In this document: positions 34,205-46,317 of the stretch, piece by piece
Layout: every line of letters begins with the position of its first letter
Position numbering within the stretch: the first letter of the stretch is position 1
Assembly (NCBI GenBank): GCA_963920525.1
Contig: OY986437.1
Span: 56,058,830 to 56,122,829 of the forward strand
Reading direction: 5' to 3'
Length of the DNA stretch: 64,000 bases
DNA from: Dichetophora obliterata
Taxonomy: Eukaryota; Arthropoda; Insecta; Diptera; Sciomyzidae
Program-made: the position numbers and the translations under genes
The notes under the pieces: model-generated
What the model saw: the letters and a program-made list of their open reading frames with translations, nothing else
Database searches by the model: none
What the model was told of the DNA's origin: nothing

Positions 34205-36657
34205 TTAAAATATTATAAATAAAATTAAAATTTTTAGAGGAATGCGAAGTGCATAAGTGCATTGAGTTGAAATACAGCAGTATTCTTAGTTTTTTACTCT
34301 TAAGTTTTATATCAATATTTTTTTAAAAATGGAAATCCTATGATAAATTATTTATTTTTAAAATTGCATTTAATTTTTTTCTCAAAATACATCGTTACTT
34401 CGAAGTAACAACGTTATAAACTTTGGTGTGAAAATTGGTGAAAATGTGAAAGCTGTGAGCCACTGTACAAACATTGACTCTATAAAATCAGATATTAACG
34501 CGCAACATACAAAATGAAAGCAAAAGAAGAGGACGATCTTTTTGTTGTAATTGTTTTTGTTATTGTTGTTTCTCTATTTATAAAAGCGTTCGTAAGCTCA
34601 ACAACGCCAAGGAATATTAAGAGCACAGACACGAGTTAAGCATAAAATAAATGTTATGTTATAAAAATTTTTTGATTCACTTGTAGGCAAGTGTTAAGAG
34701 ATATAAAAATAATATAAATAAATAAATTAATTCCCCTTTCTGTAAATCTATGCGGATTTATGAAAATTTAAACAATGAGCAGCAGCACATTAAAATGATG
34801 GTACAACGTAAGACATAAAAAAACCCAGCATATTTTAAGGCTTCCTTTATAAGGAACACATCAAATTGTATATTATTGTCTGCATTTAATAGATTATGGT
34901 GTCATATAAAATACTTTTTTCAACCAGCTTTCGTGTACTCTAAGATGGTTGTTTATAGCAAAGCATTTTTTCAGGCGTTTAAAAGTTATCTGTTACAACC
35001 GCAGATAACTGTTACAATTGGGCGCAATATAATTAAATGTTTAATTTATTTATTTTCTTTGGCTGTTAACCGCATGCTTTTATAAAGGTGTGCTACTTTT
35101 GTTACATGCCAAAATTCATTCTTAATAAAAAGTTAAAGCAAAGCAAAACTGTTACAGCTCATTTAACGTCAGTATTTTTGAGTTTCGCCACTCATTTCCA
35201 TTGCGCTGCATAAACCAATACAACGCTTAAAATCAAACCAACAAACAAACATGCCCATACACATACACACACATAAAACACTCACACAGCCTTAGGCAAA
35301 AGGCACATTGTGCCACGATTAAAGTTTAAAAAAAATATTTATTGCTTCTGGCCCAAAGCCAGTCGACGATGGCGGCGGCTGTAAAGTAGGAGAAATAATA
35401 AAAAAAAACACTCAACTCTACAAATTTCCGTACTGTATATATTATATATTTGATATATAGCTGTAGAAAACCTAAAATGTGCATCAGCTGGTTGAGTTAC
35501 GGCCTCGAATCTAAGGCTGAAAAAATCACTGGCGCATGATTTGTTTTGCTAGGTTTTTTGTTTGTGTGTGTGTGTTTGTTTCGGGTATATTTTATTATTT
35601 TTTCTTTTTTTTTGTTGATTTTTTATTAGCATTTTGTAAAGTGGGCCAATGAACTTCACTTTAATGCGGCATATTTTTAGGCACTTGGGTGAGGCCTTGT
35701 TTGTAAAGCGTACAAGCAAGAAATAAATGTTTATGTAAAAACAATCAAAATTTATTTACCTGTAGAAATGAAATGGGATGAGTTCAAAGTTGAAAGTTGT
35801 GTTATTTCAAAAATAGCCTTCCCTAGCAATTTAAAAATTTGTTTGCTTAAAGATGTTTGTGTATTTTTGAAATAAGAAAATATCAATCAATATTATAGGT
35901 TTTTAGAGTATTAAAAATTTTTAAGGCATGATAAAATTTCTACAGGTTAGTTCATTAAAGATATGAAATATGAAAAAAGGAGTGAGTAAAGCTGCTCGTT
36001 CATTTAAGTTACCAGTTTTTATTTCTTCTAGCGATACAGGGAAAATGAACAAAAAAAAAACTATACTCAAGAAATTATTTTGGGATAAAATAATATATTG
36101 AAAGGTAATTGAAATAAAAATATCATCACAAAAAAAAATAGATATAAAGGAACGCCTAGTAGTTCCAAGTTGAAACTAGGACCTACTACTTGATAAGCGA
36201 ATTCTCTTACCCCTAGTGATAGGAGCATGCCCCTCGCCACGTATTTTGCACATCCTTTTAACACATCGACGTCATTGACAGAGGCGAATTGACCCAACGT
36301 GTATTACCATGGGCCCTACAATTCTACTGTCCCATTGGGCCATACCTGTAAAGGCTTGAGAAATGGCATGTCCAAAAGGATATGCTGCCACCATTCGAAC
36401 TACAGGGCAAAGAATAAAAATTTAATTTATTTGGTATTTTTGTTATTTATATTGGTGTATGTTTATATTGTTAAACCATCAAAATGACTTACTGACGAAG
36501 CAAACATTTTTAGCGAAATTGAGTAAAAGAAGCCATTATATTTCTTTAGTGTACCGCATCATATCAGAAAATATTACAACTATAAATAACAACTAACATA
36601 ACGTTTAGTTTCCTATTACATTTTAAGTGAGTTGTTAGTTGCTGAAATTTTATTTTA
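34205..36657. other. Non-coding DNA, mainly AT-rich
   Basis: No gene recognised. The block 36150-36420 has more even base composition and a 76-codon minus-strand frame (36297-36067), but I find no domain in either strand. A TG/TTTG tract lies near 35560-35590. Confidence 0.35.
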
Positions 36658-36882
36658 ACCCTGATTAGGGCATCTAATCCCGGGACCCCGGGATCCCGGA
36701 CTTTTTTTAGTCCTGGGATTGCAAGTCCTAAAATTCCGGGTTTTCATGATCCCGGGATTGGCTCCACTGCAAAAAAATTCCAGAATATTAAAAAAAAAAT
36801 CAATGATACTACTTTAGCAAACATTTATGTGATTTTAAAAATTTTTAAACAAAAGCTTTTCTAAAACTATCTGTACAAAATA

Positions 36883-37033
36883 ACACAATGGGCCTTACCA
36901 ATAATAATTTTAATGCCAACTCTTAATTTAGTGTAAGCTGTTTGTCAACAAATTCTATGGGAAATAATGTCAGAAAAACACACACTAAATTTAGAGTAGG
37001 TATTAAATCGACTATTGGTAAGGCCCAATGTGT
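36883..37033. mobile_element. 151-bp palindromic MITE, TA-flanked
   Basis: ACACAATGGGCCTTACCAAT at the left pairs with its near-complement at the right. TA precedes (36881-36882) and follows (37034-37035). The arms run almost to the centre with a few mismatches. It fits a Tc1/mariner-type MITE. Confidence 0.75.
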
Positions 37034-37054
37034 TAAACACATGATACTTCCTTA

Positions 37055-37481
37055 AGCCCGTATGATACTTCACTGTTTTGTCCAATTTTAAAATTTGAAA
37101 AGAAGTGGCGCGTGAGCTAGACAGATATATATTGTTGGAAAAGGATGAAAACATGCATCGTGCCACTTTTTTACACCTCCGCAACGTGACTATTTTATCT
37201 CTCTGTTCTTCTTGGCTGCGGAAGAAAGAGCTCAAGCTTGTTTTTGACACTTAATATTTGATCGAAACTGATCGAAACTTAACGACGAACGAATTGAGAG
37301 AAACGTTAAAAACAATGCATTGAAAATGCTGTCCGTCGCACATTTTTTTTGTCCAATTCGTACTATATGCGTATATGTACACTCACACTTCTTGAATTTT
37401 AGATTAAGCTCTATTTCAACTGCTTTAGTTTCATTTTCAATGAATAAAAATTGAACAACACAATAAAGTATCATGCGGGCT
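37055..37481. mobile_element. 427-bp TIR element with TTA duplication
   Basis: The left end AGCCCGTATGATACTT and the complement AGCCCGCATGATACTT differ at one base. TTA lies outside both ends (37052-37054 and 37482-37484), as expected for PIF/Harbinger-type insertion, although a 3-bp match is weak evidence. Frames inside (37250-36945, 37474-37232) have no domain. Confidence 0.6.
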
Positions 37482-37754
37482 TTAGAAATATTGAAATAGA
37501 ATTTTAATAATACTTAAATGAAAATCTTTTTTAACTAGTTGTACAAAATATAAAATATAAAAAAATATAAACCTTTCTTGAACTAACTGTAAAAAATATT
37601 ACAAAATACTTACAAAATTTAATTTGAGTTACAAAACTTTAACTTAAAAAAAAATAAAATTTGACCTAAAAAAATGAAAAAAAAAACAGCTGTACAAAAT
37701 ATCACAAAATTCCTACTTAGAAATACTAAAATTACTCTGTAGAGACGTCAAAAA

Positions 37755-38328
37755 GACACACGAAAATACCGAGAAAAGATAACTTATTTTTTGGTCGAAG
37801 AATTTAGTGGCATACTCAGTTTTTCCCAATCATATCAAAATCTCGAGATATTTACGATTGTAATTTAGTCACTTTTAGACCCATTTTAAGCTATATTCTC
37901 CTTATTTTTGAAGACCAAAAATTTTGACCATCTCCGAGTTTGCTTACACTTTCAGAATTTAGTCTACTTATGAAATAAAAACATTAATTTGAGCAAAAAC
38001 ATTTTTAGATTTTTTTTAAAGTTTTTGCGTTCAACATTCAAATTTGGTCCAAATGAAAGAATAAGCGAAATTGCTTAACTTTTCAAAAACCATAGATTAA
38101 ACAAAACTAGTTCGATTTTCACGTTGGAGGTATTTTTGAAAAGACAATAAAAATTAATTGTTAAAAAACTATAACAATTTTTAAATGAAGGTAAAATGTA
38201 AGTCTAATATCAAAAATCCGATTATCTCGATACTTTATCTGATTTGTAAAAACTGTATATGCCAATAAATTCTACGACCGAAAATTAAGTATACGTGTTT
38301 CGGCGTTTTTTTTTTTTTGTGTATTTTC
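37755..38328. mobile_element. Foldback element with ~90-bp arms
   Basis: Left 37770-37860 (TTTTTGGTCGAAGAATTTAG, then TGGCATACTCAGTTTTT) is the near-complement of 38225-38310 (TTGGCATATACAGTTTTT on the other strand). The exact ends and TSD are unclear. It lies within the hAT 36666-38663. Confidence 0.6.
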
Positions 38329-39311
38329 AAATGTTGGACATTTACCTTCAGTGTTATTAAACTATTCTATTTTTTTTAAATAATTTCATAAACCTTCTAA
38401 ATGATGTTATTTTATTCTTTTTTTTAAAAGAATAGATCTTTGTTTTTTCAAAAACAAAATACTATCCAAACAGTTAATCTTAACTGCAATTTTTAATTTT
38501 TTATAATCTTCTGTAATGTTTTGTGTTGTAAAACACGGCATAACTACTTTAAAACTTCATATTACGTCTTCCAAAAAATTCGTTTGTCCCGGGATCCGGG
38601 GATTGTGTTCTTCAAATACCGAAATTCCGGGATTTCTGAAGCGTCCTAAAATTGGATGCCCTAACTCTGATAAAAACCCATTTAACGAAATATCTACTAT
38701 CTAATTTATTTAAATGTTAAAACATAGGTAAGCATGAGTGAAAGATGTATTATCTTCCTAAAACATGGAGCTCCTCAGACGATGAACCTCTTCCACAGAA
38801 AAAATATTTTCGCTCGAGACGATCAACAAGTATTTATGTGCCCTCTGAATAGTGATGTAAAAAAAATTTTAATCGATTAATCGTTAAAAAGATTACTAGA
38901 GGGAATCTATTAAAAGTTGCAATTAAATGCAGTAAAATTAACCGATTAATCGAATACTTTTCAATTTTTTTTTATCAATTTCTTTGTCTCTTTTGTTTGT
39001 ATTCACTAGCGGACCCAGCAGACGTTGTCGACACTATAATGATATATAAACGATAATATAACGATAAAATAACGTTCGTAGACCCGATCAAAACATTCAA
39101 TTTCGAACATTTTAGATATAAAAAATCCCAAAAAATCCTATATACAAATATTAAATTTAAAATGTCAGAATCAAGCTAAAAATATCCACTTCTTTCGCTA
39201 AAAAAGTATAGGTTTAATTAGAAAAAAGACTAAAATTTGTCCTGAAGCTCTTTTTTATCTGATCTAAATCATTGTCTTTGTACTGTGAAAAAGTTTTTTA
39301 CAATTTATTTA

Positions 39312-41048
39312 CTTACTTGGTTGGCGCTACAACCCTATGTCGGTTTTGGCCTTATTTAAGAATTTGCTCCAGACATTTCTGTCTCTCGTTTGCTGGCGTC
39401 AGTTAGAAATTCCAAGCTTCCTCAGGTTGTCCTCTACTTGGTCTTTCCCACGAAGATGCGGTCGTCCTCTTCTGCGTTGACCGCCGCTGGGTACCGAATG
39501 GAATGTTTTCTTCACTGGAGCATCGTCTTTCATGCGCTGAACATGACCAAGCCAGCGAAGCCGCTCGATTTTAATGCGCTTGACTATGTCGATGTCAGCG
39601 TATAGCTCATACAGTTCATCATTCCACTGTATTCGGTACTCGCCATTGACGCAGATTGGACCGAAGATCTTACGAAGAATCTTTCTCTCGAATGCTCCTA
39701 AAGTCTTTTCATCTTCGTCGAGTTATTCTTCGTTTGATCTCAATGCTGATGTCGTTGGTTGAGTTAATGCTGTATCCCAGATAAACGAAGTTCTTCACAA
39801 CGTCGAAGAAGGTATTGTCAACGGTAACGTGGGTTCCAAGACTCTGGGACTGTTTGTTTGTTGACACCAAGTATTTCGTCTTATCTGCATTCACTGCCAA
39901 ACCCATTCGACTTGACTCTCTTTCTAATCTGGAAAATGCTACACTGACTTCGCGCTTACTATAGCCAATGATATGGATGTCATCAGCATACTCAAGCAGC
40001 ATTACACTCTTGTAGAATATTGTACCACTACGTCTCAGATCAGCAGCTCGGATGATCTTTTCCATCATTAGGTTGAAAAAGTCGCACGATAAGGAATCAC
40101 CTTGTCTGTAACCTCGTTTGGTAACAAATGGTGGGGAGAAGTCCTTCCCGATTTTAACCGCGCTGCTGGTGTTGCTCAGTGTCATCCTGCAAAGTCGTAT
40201 TATTATTTTTGCAGGAATACCAAATTCAGATATGGTGGTGTACAGGAGCTTCCTTATTGGGCTGTCGAAGGCGGCTTTGTAGTCGACAGGGTGTCTTTGT
40301 AGGCGGCATCTTTCTCTGCAGTGGCGTCGCGGCACTCCTGGTCGTACCACTGGTTTCGGCGAGGGCGGTGGTAGCCAATCGCCTCTTCAGCAGTCGCACG
40401 CATTGAGTTAAAAATGTGTGTCCACTGCGCGTATATATTATCGATTGGAGGAGTGCTTTGAAGCAAGAGTGAGAGTCGCGTGGCGAAAGCATCGGCTGTC
40501 TGTTTCGATTGCAGCTTGTCGACGTCTAGCTTTCTATGTGTAGGGTTGCGTGTATTCTTAGCTGCGCACAGACGTGTACGGATCTTGGCTGCAACAAGAT
40601 AGTGATCCGAGTCAATCCGCACCACAGATCGTGCGTACATCCAATACAATGAAAGAGTGCCTTCCGTCGATCAAAACGTTATCAATTTGATTTTTGATTT
40701 TTCGATCTGGGGACATCCAGGTGGCATTATGAATATTGAGATGATGGAATCTAGTGCTACTTACGTTCATGTTTCGTGCTGCGGCGAAGTCAATCAGCCT
40801 CATTCCGTTATCGGAGGTGTAGTCGTGGAGGCTGAACTTTCCGACTGTTGTACCAAATATATTTTCCTTGCCCATCTAAGCGTTTCAGATTAGCCGCCAA
40901 ACTGATGGTTGTTAGTTTTGACGTTGCCCAGGAATCACTACGTGGAGGTTTGAGTCGACTTGAGGCGCTTTCACAAGGATTATGCTGGCCTCGCCAGGTT
41001 GAAACAGTCAGACATGTTACCCTGTAAAGGTTCACCCCTGGTTTCCTC
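39312..41048 (-). mobile_element. RTE-type LINE, copy 2, with 13-bp TSD
   Basis: TACAATTTATTTA flanks it on both sides (39299-39311 and 41049-41061). The 3' end on the minus strand repeats that of copy 1 (GCCAACCAAGTAAGTAAA). It extends further 5' than copy 1, into endonuclease, but has lost internal blocks. It sits inside the hAT 38850-42048, so it is the youngest of that stack. Confidence 0.9.
39332..41035 (-). pseudogene. RTE ORF2 with endonuclease end, internally deleted
   Basis: The minus strand opens with a poorly recognisable part (41035-40880), then endonuclease text IFGTTVGKFSLHDYTSDNG (from 40860), ATWMSPDRKIKNQIDNVLID and, in the next frame, RIDSDHYLVAAKIRTRL, the SDH catalytic box. 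Linker EKDAAYK (near 40300) is then fused directly to DYKAAFDS, so several hundred bases of the RT N-terminus are gone. The remaining RT reads RQGDSLSC and EYADD, where copy 1 has AYADD. Near 39718-39725 a second loss joins IEIKRRIT to the LGAFERKILRKI part. Several frameshifts occur. It is dead, but adds the endonuclease part missing in copy 1. Confidence 0.88.
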
Positions 41049-42840
41049 TACAATTTATTTAGTTTTTATAAAAATAAAGATACTGTTTCAAATTTGAATT
41101 TTTGTTTTTGCTTAAAATAGTCAAATATATTTAATAATGAAAAAACTTTTTACAAGTTTTTCTTTAATTTTTTCCAAAAATTTCCTCATTCTGAAGAAAA
41201 ATGTCTTTGATATGTAAAAGAATTTGTGGTAATTTTTAAAAAGTGATAAATTGTACAATATTTTGCAAAATTTTTAAAAACAATTCAATTAAATTTTCTT
41301 AATTTGATTTAAAACAAGAACGTATCATAAAAGTTATCATAAAAGTAAGCAAAATTATTTGGTTTACATATTAAATACGATTAATGCATGGAATTAGAAT
41401 TTTGTGCACGCAAGTTCGAGGGCAAACAAAATTTTCAATTTAGATCTAAAAAAAAAACTTTAAAACAAAAGCTACTTAAAATTAATCAAAATGGCTCCAA
41501 AAATTTGAAAAAATCACATGTATTGTTTGATTAATTTCAAGCAGTTTTTGTTTTAATTTTTTTTTTTTGTAATTAAATTTAAAATTTTTTCAGCCTTTGA
41601 ACTTGCTTGCACAAAATCCTGATTATATGCATTTATAAAAAAATATATAAAAAAAAGTAACATTATTTGTTTAAAATGGAATTTAGGAACAATAGCTTTG
41701 AAATAGTAGTTAAGCGATTCCGTCTTTCTGTAGCAGTTGCCTCAGCTTTGGAAAAAAGCCGCTCTGATGGTACAGAACTTCCAATTAAAAAGCAAGGAGG
41801 TAGGTTATAGCTAACGGTACACGGTTATTTAAGATGAGCTCTATTGCGTTAATAAGCTTAAACTAACATGTTAATTGAAAAATTGTGAAATTGCACAATT
41901 TTCAAGTGATGGTTTTCATTCGATTATTTTGTCATTTTTCAATTATTTTTTCGGTTAATCGAATGGGAAAATGCGATACATTTAAATTTCTAACCAAAAG
42001 AAAATAACCGATTAATATAACCTTTTCGGTTAGTCGTTGCATCACTACCTCTGAACCAAACTGGGAACATACATTCTTGTGAAGCTTTTGGATATAGAAG
42101 AGGGCTATTTAGTTCCTGTTTCAGATGCACTTGCTCGATATGTTGAGACCCTTTTCTTGCTGATATTTCTTGTGAAACGCAATCATCAATACCGCTTTAC
42201 TCTTTGTCAGAAGTCTTGAGGACTACAGTACCTACCATTATGTACCCAGAAGATTATGAAGTTGATGGTTCCCAAAGAGAAATTGTCATAACTAGAAATA
42301 AAAACATCAACAAAAAAGCTTTAAAAAAAAATTGAAGGAAAAAATATATGACACAAACTCATAGAAAAACCGTACCAGAACGTTCTTTAGGGTTAACTTG
42401 CAATAAAGAAAACTGTAAAAAAGTAAACCGAAACTTTAAACATTTTTCTCAGCAAACTCGAAAGTAAATATTTGAAGATTTTTGGAGGTTGGGGCCATTA
42501 CGAGGTCAACGGGAATATATTGCCCGGTTTGTAAAAAAGCTTAAGACAAAGCCCAAAACTGTTGGAGCGAATTCAAGAAGATTAAGTGCTTTCGATTATT
42601 ATCTTCTATTCCGAGTTGCATCTGCTAAAGTTTTCCTCAAATTCTTTACAAATACATTATATGTCCGAGAATTGTTTTTCCAAGATTGGATGTCCGAGAA
42701 ATTGATGAACATATCGAAAGATTTTCAAATGTTGAATCCCACTATTGCCGCCAAAATAAAACTCGCGAATACTTATTTACAAAGTTACTTACTCTGCGAA
42801 AGATGTTTACTATGATTTTAAACGAATTAAGTAATCGAAA

Positions 42841-43660
42841 GATATTTAACCTATTTTCTTAAGCTGATCTTTTATCCGACAAGTGAAAAGACCTATTACA
42901 CTTACGCTCATATCTCCGCTTCTGTACTTGGAATTTGATCACTTTTTTTCAATAAAGTCTGAATGTTGTAGTTTCTTAAGGGTCTATTGAAAAATTATTC
43001 AAGATTTTTAAACTAAGCTGGAAAGAAAAATCATGATTTTTGGACCTTTATTGGCTGTATGAGAAAATTTTTTAGAAACATATAATGCGAATGTAATGAT
43101 GACAATATACTAAAAGGACTCAAAATTTTTTTTACAATAATTAGAGGTTATTGGAGGAATGTTTTTTACCATATTTTATCACCTTTTACGCTGCTGGTCG
43201 GAAAAACGATCAATACATTTTTTCTTGTAACGGAAAAATTTTAACTTAATAAGCAATTTAAGCATTTGTAAAACTTATTTTCAGACCTTGATTGGTGATG
43301 ATATTAAGGAGTTAAATTTTTTTTTTTATAATAAGGAGCCCGGTAGAAAATGGGTTAGAGCAAAAAATTAGTCATTCCATCGCCCCAAAAAAAGATCAGT
43401 GTAGTTTTTGTATGTTATATAGCGAAGGTGCAGAGGACACTAAGAATACTTTAAAAGAATATACATATTCCCAGTCAATTAACATCAATTTTCAGATTGG
43501 CAAGAATAAAAAAGCCATGTGCGACTACTTCACATGGCGACTACTTCATTCTGACTATACTAGAAATAATTCAAAAATTTTACATAAGAAAATTTCTCTA
43601 CTTAACACTACCAAAGATTTCGAAAAAAGCACTCCTGTAATTAGATTATCTGAGCATAAA
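42841..43660. other. AT-rich non-coding DNA
   Basis: The frame 43412-43708 (98 codons) has no recognisable domain and runs into the foldback element. No other signal. Confidence 0.35.
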
Positions 43661-43661
43661 G

Positions 43662-44345
43662 CCGGTTCGATTTGTGGGGAGGCAAAAAAATCGCCCATTG
43701 CTCAGTGAAAATCGTATTCTAGGGATCAAAATAAGAAACTTTGCCCGATGAACTATACCTCTAAAACGAATTCTAATGCCCCAACTTTTGACTTTTGTCC
43801 CGTAGGGTCAAATTTTGAAAAATCCCTCTTTAACACATTTAGTCAAAGACCCATGCCTGTGGCACACCCCCTGGAATCCTCTGAGGGTTCCCCATACAAA
43901 CATTTCACAAAATCACCATTTTTGGCTTTTCTTTGCTATCATCAAACAACATTGATAAGATATTTTCCGAATGCGCATAATATGAATTATCTGTAATTAC
44001 TATAATTAATAATATAATATAATTAAAATATATTACAGCAATATAATTATCTGTGAATGGTGATTTTTTAAATGTTTGTAGGGGGGTTCCAGGGGGTGTG
44101 CCACTGGCATGGGTGGATCGGCCCTCCAAAGTAAGGGGGAGTCGGTCATACATTTGGACTCGATTAGTGCACTCTAAATGGGTCAAAGAGGGATTTTTCA
44201 AAATTTGAACCTACGGGACAAAAGCCACAAGTTGGGGCATTAGAATTCGTTTTAGAGGTATAGTTCCTCGGGCAAAGTTTTTTATTTTGATCCCTAGAAT
44301 ACGATTTTCTCTGAGCAATGGGCGATTGTTAAATCGACCCGCCTC
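43662..44345. mobile_element. Foldback element with ~250-bp arms
   Basis: The left arm (43662-43923) and right arm (44050-44345) are inverted copies. Shared blocks are CGCCCATTGCTCAG, AATCGTATTCTAGGGATC, ACTATACCTCTAAAACGAAT and GGAACCCCC-type sequence next to GGTGTGCC. The right arm has an extra stretch of about 45 bases (44110-44170). The loop is AT-rich. Frames at 43748-43996 and 44201-43905 are mirror images of the arms, not genes. No TSD was found. Confidence 0.8.
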
Positions 44346-45446
44346 ACTGAAAATGCTACTTTTTATTGATAACTTTGACACTATTCTGTCTTATTCGTTA
44401 ATTGAAGGTTAAATTATTTGATTTTTTGGTTTTTTCTTACATTTTTTGATATGACTTTAGTACTGAAGTACTATCTTTCTGTATAAAATACTGAAGTATT
44501 TGAAGTATTTGCGTATCTGCAAAAAATCATAAAAAGAAATCAACAAACTGGTGTATTTAATCTTTTAAAGAAAATATTTTATAGTACTTAATTCTTTATT
44601 TCTTACAATCATTATAAATACTAAGTATTTAAGTACACAAATACAAAAAAGTTTCTTACTTTTTAACTCAGTGTTTCCTCTTAAATCAGATAAAACACAT
44701 AAGCAAAAAGTGAAAAAGTGCACTCAGAGTCGTAGCCAAGGGGGTTTTCGGGGTTCAAACCCCCCAGAGGGTCGAAATTTTAATAAACATTAATGCACTT
44801 AAATAATTATTTTGTTGAATCAATCATATACTTAAGTTAGGTTTACGTGTCACAGGTTGAATTGTGTACAAAATCATAGTGAAAACAAATGTATAGTGAT
44901 TTATCGGATCAAACGTGATACATTCAAAGTTACCATCACTATTGTTTTCACTATCCTTGACATCGGCAGTTATAGATGATGGTAGTGATGATAACAGTGA
45001 AGCCAACAAGAATGACATAAACATGTATACTGAAAAAACCTTTATAATTCGAACCGCCTAGAAAGATTTTATAGTATACTTCAGGCAGAAGCTTATTTTA
45101 ATTTTCCATTGAACGGTTCTCAAAATTTAAAATTTCAGCATCCATTGTTGTGTCGCTGGAGTTGGTTGTGTCACTTTAAACAAAAAGAGTTTTTAAAGAA
45201 TCAACTTTCAAATTAAAGATATGAGTCTAAACCTTGTTTAATTTTTGAGAAATGTTTGATGTTATTCATGAGTTGTGAAAAGTTGAACTTTCATTTTTCA
45301 GAATTCTGACCCGAGGAAGAGCTAAAGTCAATCATTAAAGTAATGTTGTGAATTTTTAAGTTTTGAGATTTACTTTTATAGTTTATGTGAAAGTTTTTCA
45401 GTCTCTAAAATTTTATTAATTCTCATCCCTAGAATTTGTTAAAACA
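44346..45446. other. Non-coding DNA with a possible solo element end
   Basis: 44730-44775 (GTCGTAGCCAAGGGGG, then CAAACCCCCC) looks like the end of a ZMYM1-type hAT such as the one at 27414, but no partner is seen. A GAAGTATTTGAAGTATTT repeat lies near 44490. No gene recognised. Confidence 0.35.
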
Positions 45447-45448
45447 TA

Positions 45449-46315
45449 CAGCTGCGGTCAAAATAATAGTAGCGCCCTTATATTCATACATGTTTGGATA
45501 AATAATACTAGTATACGAATTTCGGATCCGGTAAGTCCATTTTCATTCCTATATGTACTTTCAACACTCGTTCCACTCCGTACTCAGTTTCCTCCTATAT
45601 TGTTAAACTTTCAAGATACAGGGTGTTTTACGGTTTTGGTACGTGTTTAGTATTATTGATCTAGAATCTAAACTACTCACCATAAAATAAAAAATAATAT
45701 TTTGTATTCTAGAAAAAATATCAGATTTTTCATAAGTATATCAATCGCTTTCGTGTCATGTGCTGTAGCGGAGAAAAAATTTTGAGATTATCCAAAAAAA
45801 TATCTACAAATTTTCTATCTTTTGTTTTAGCGGAGCTGTTACTGTCCAAAGTTAGAATTTAAAAAAATACTGTTGATTAAGTGTATTTTTACATGAAAAA
45901 AAGACATTTAAAATTTGGACGATTACAGCTCCGCTTAAACAAAAGATACAAAATTTGTTGATATTTCGTTGAGTAATCACAAAATTTTAGCTCAGCTGCA
46001 GCACATGACAAGAAAGTGGTTGATATATTGATGGAAAGGTTGATATTTTTTCTAAAATAAAAAATATAACTTTTTATTTTATGGTGAGTAGTTTAGATTC
46101 TAGATCAATAATACTAAACACGTTCCAAAACCGTAAAACACCCTGTATCTTGAAAGTTTTACAATATAGGAGGAAACGAGTACGGAGTTGGAACGAGTGT
46201 TGAAAGTACATATAGGAATGAAAATGGACTTACCGGATCCGAAATTCGTATACTAGTATTATTTATCCAAACATGTGTGAATATAAGGGCGCTACTATTA
46301 TTTTGACCGCAACTG
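45449..46315. mobile_element. 867-bp near-perfect palindrome, Tc1-type ends
   Basis: CAGCTGCGGTCAAAATAATA at the left pairs with CAGTTGCGGTCAAAATAATA on the other strand at the right. TA flanks both sides (45447-45448, 46316-46317). Arms of about 420 bases match along nearly their whole length, with only small differences (e.g. ATACATG against ACACATG), leaving a short centre near 45882. The terminal GCGGTCAAAATAATAGTAG is of Tc1-like type. No transposase is present. Transcription through it would give a long double-stranded hairpin. Confidence 0.9.
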
Positions 46316-46317
46316 TA

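Larger units (their letters stand above)
36666..38663. mobile_element. hAT-type element with three nested foldback units
   Basis: The ends TAGGGCATCTAAT and the complement TAGGGCATCCAAT match at 12 of 13 bases. They are flanked by ACCCTGAT (36658-36665) and ACTCTGAT (38664-38671), an 8-bp duplication with one difference. CCCGGGAT-type motifs lie inside both ends. Three inverted-repeat units sit inside at 36883-37033, 37055-37481 and 37755-38328. No transposase frame is left. Confidence 0.75.
38850..42048. mobile_element. hAT element with 8-bp TSD, hosting an RTE copy
   Basis: The perfect duplication CCTCTGAA lies at 38842-38849 and 42049-42056. The left end TAGTGATGTAA and the complement TAGTGATGCAA match at 10 of 11 bases, followed by ATTAATCGATTAATCG-like text at the left and AACCGATTAAT-like text at the right. 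The RTE insertion 39312-41048 makes up over half its length; the hAT itself is about 1.45 kb. A short open stretch at 41672-41799 (FEIVVKRFRLSVAVASALEK) has no domain that I can name. Confidence 0.88.
38716..42840 (+). pseudogene. Transposon-derived Cys-rich protein gene, split by a hAT
   Basis: Before the hAT, the frame at 38745-38849 reads LPKTWSSSDDEPLPQKKYF and ends in VPSE; right after the hAT it resumes PNWEH. Downstream, 42370-42600 gives LTCNKENCKKVNRNFKHFSQ, then after one stop IFEDFWRLGPLRGQREYIAR, then SRRLSAFDYYLLF and a frame (42489-42815) to KVFLKFFTNTL. A second frame reads FSNVESHYCR and TREYL. C...C cysteines, then a W.LG...RQR.FI block, then ..FF.NTL and VESHYCR is an order that I know from transposon-derived proteins repeated in insect genomes, with no settled name. 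Several stops show that it is dead. Confidence 0.55.

Noticed and set aside
36067..36297. 76-codon minus-strand frame in a GC-richer block
   Set aside because: The C-terminal half is hydrophobic, encoded by poly-A/T-rich DNA, and no domain is seen; kept only as a note on the region.
43748..44201. Two opposed ~90-codon frames with similar protein text
   Set aside because: They are mirror images from the two arms of the foldback element.
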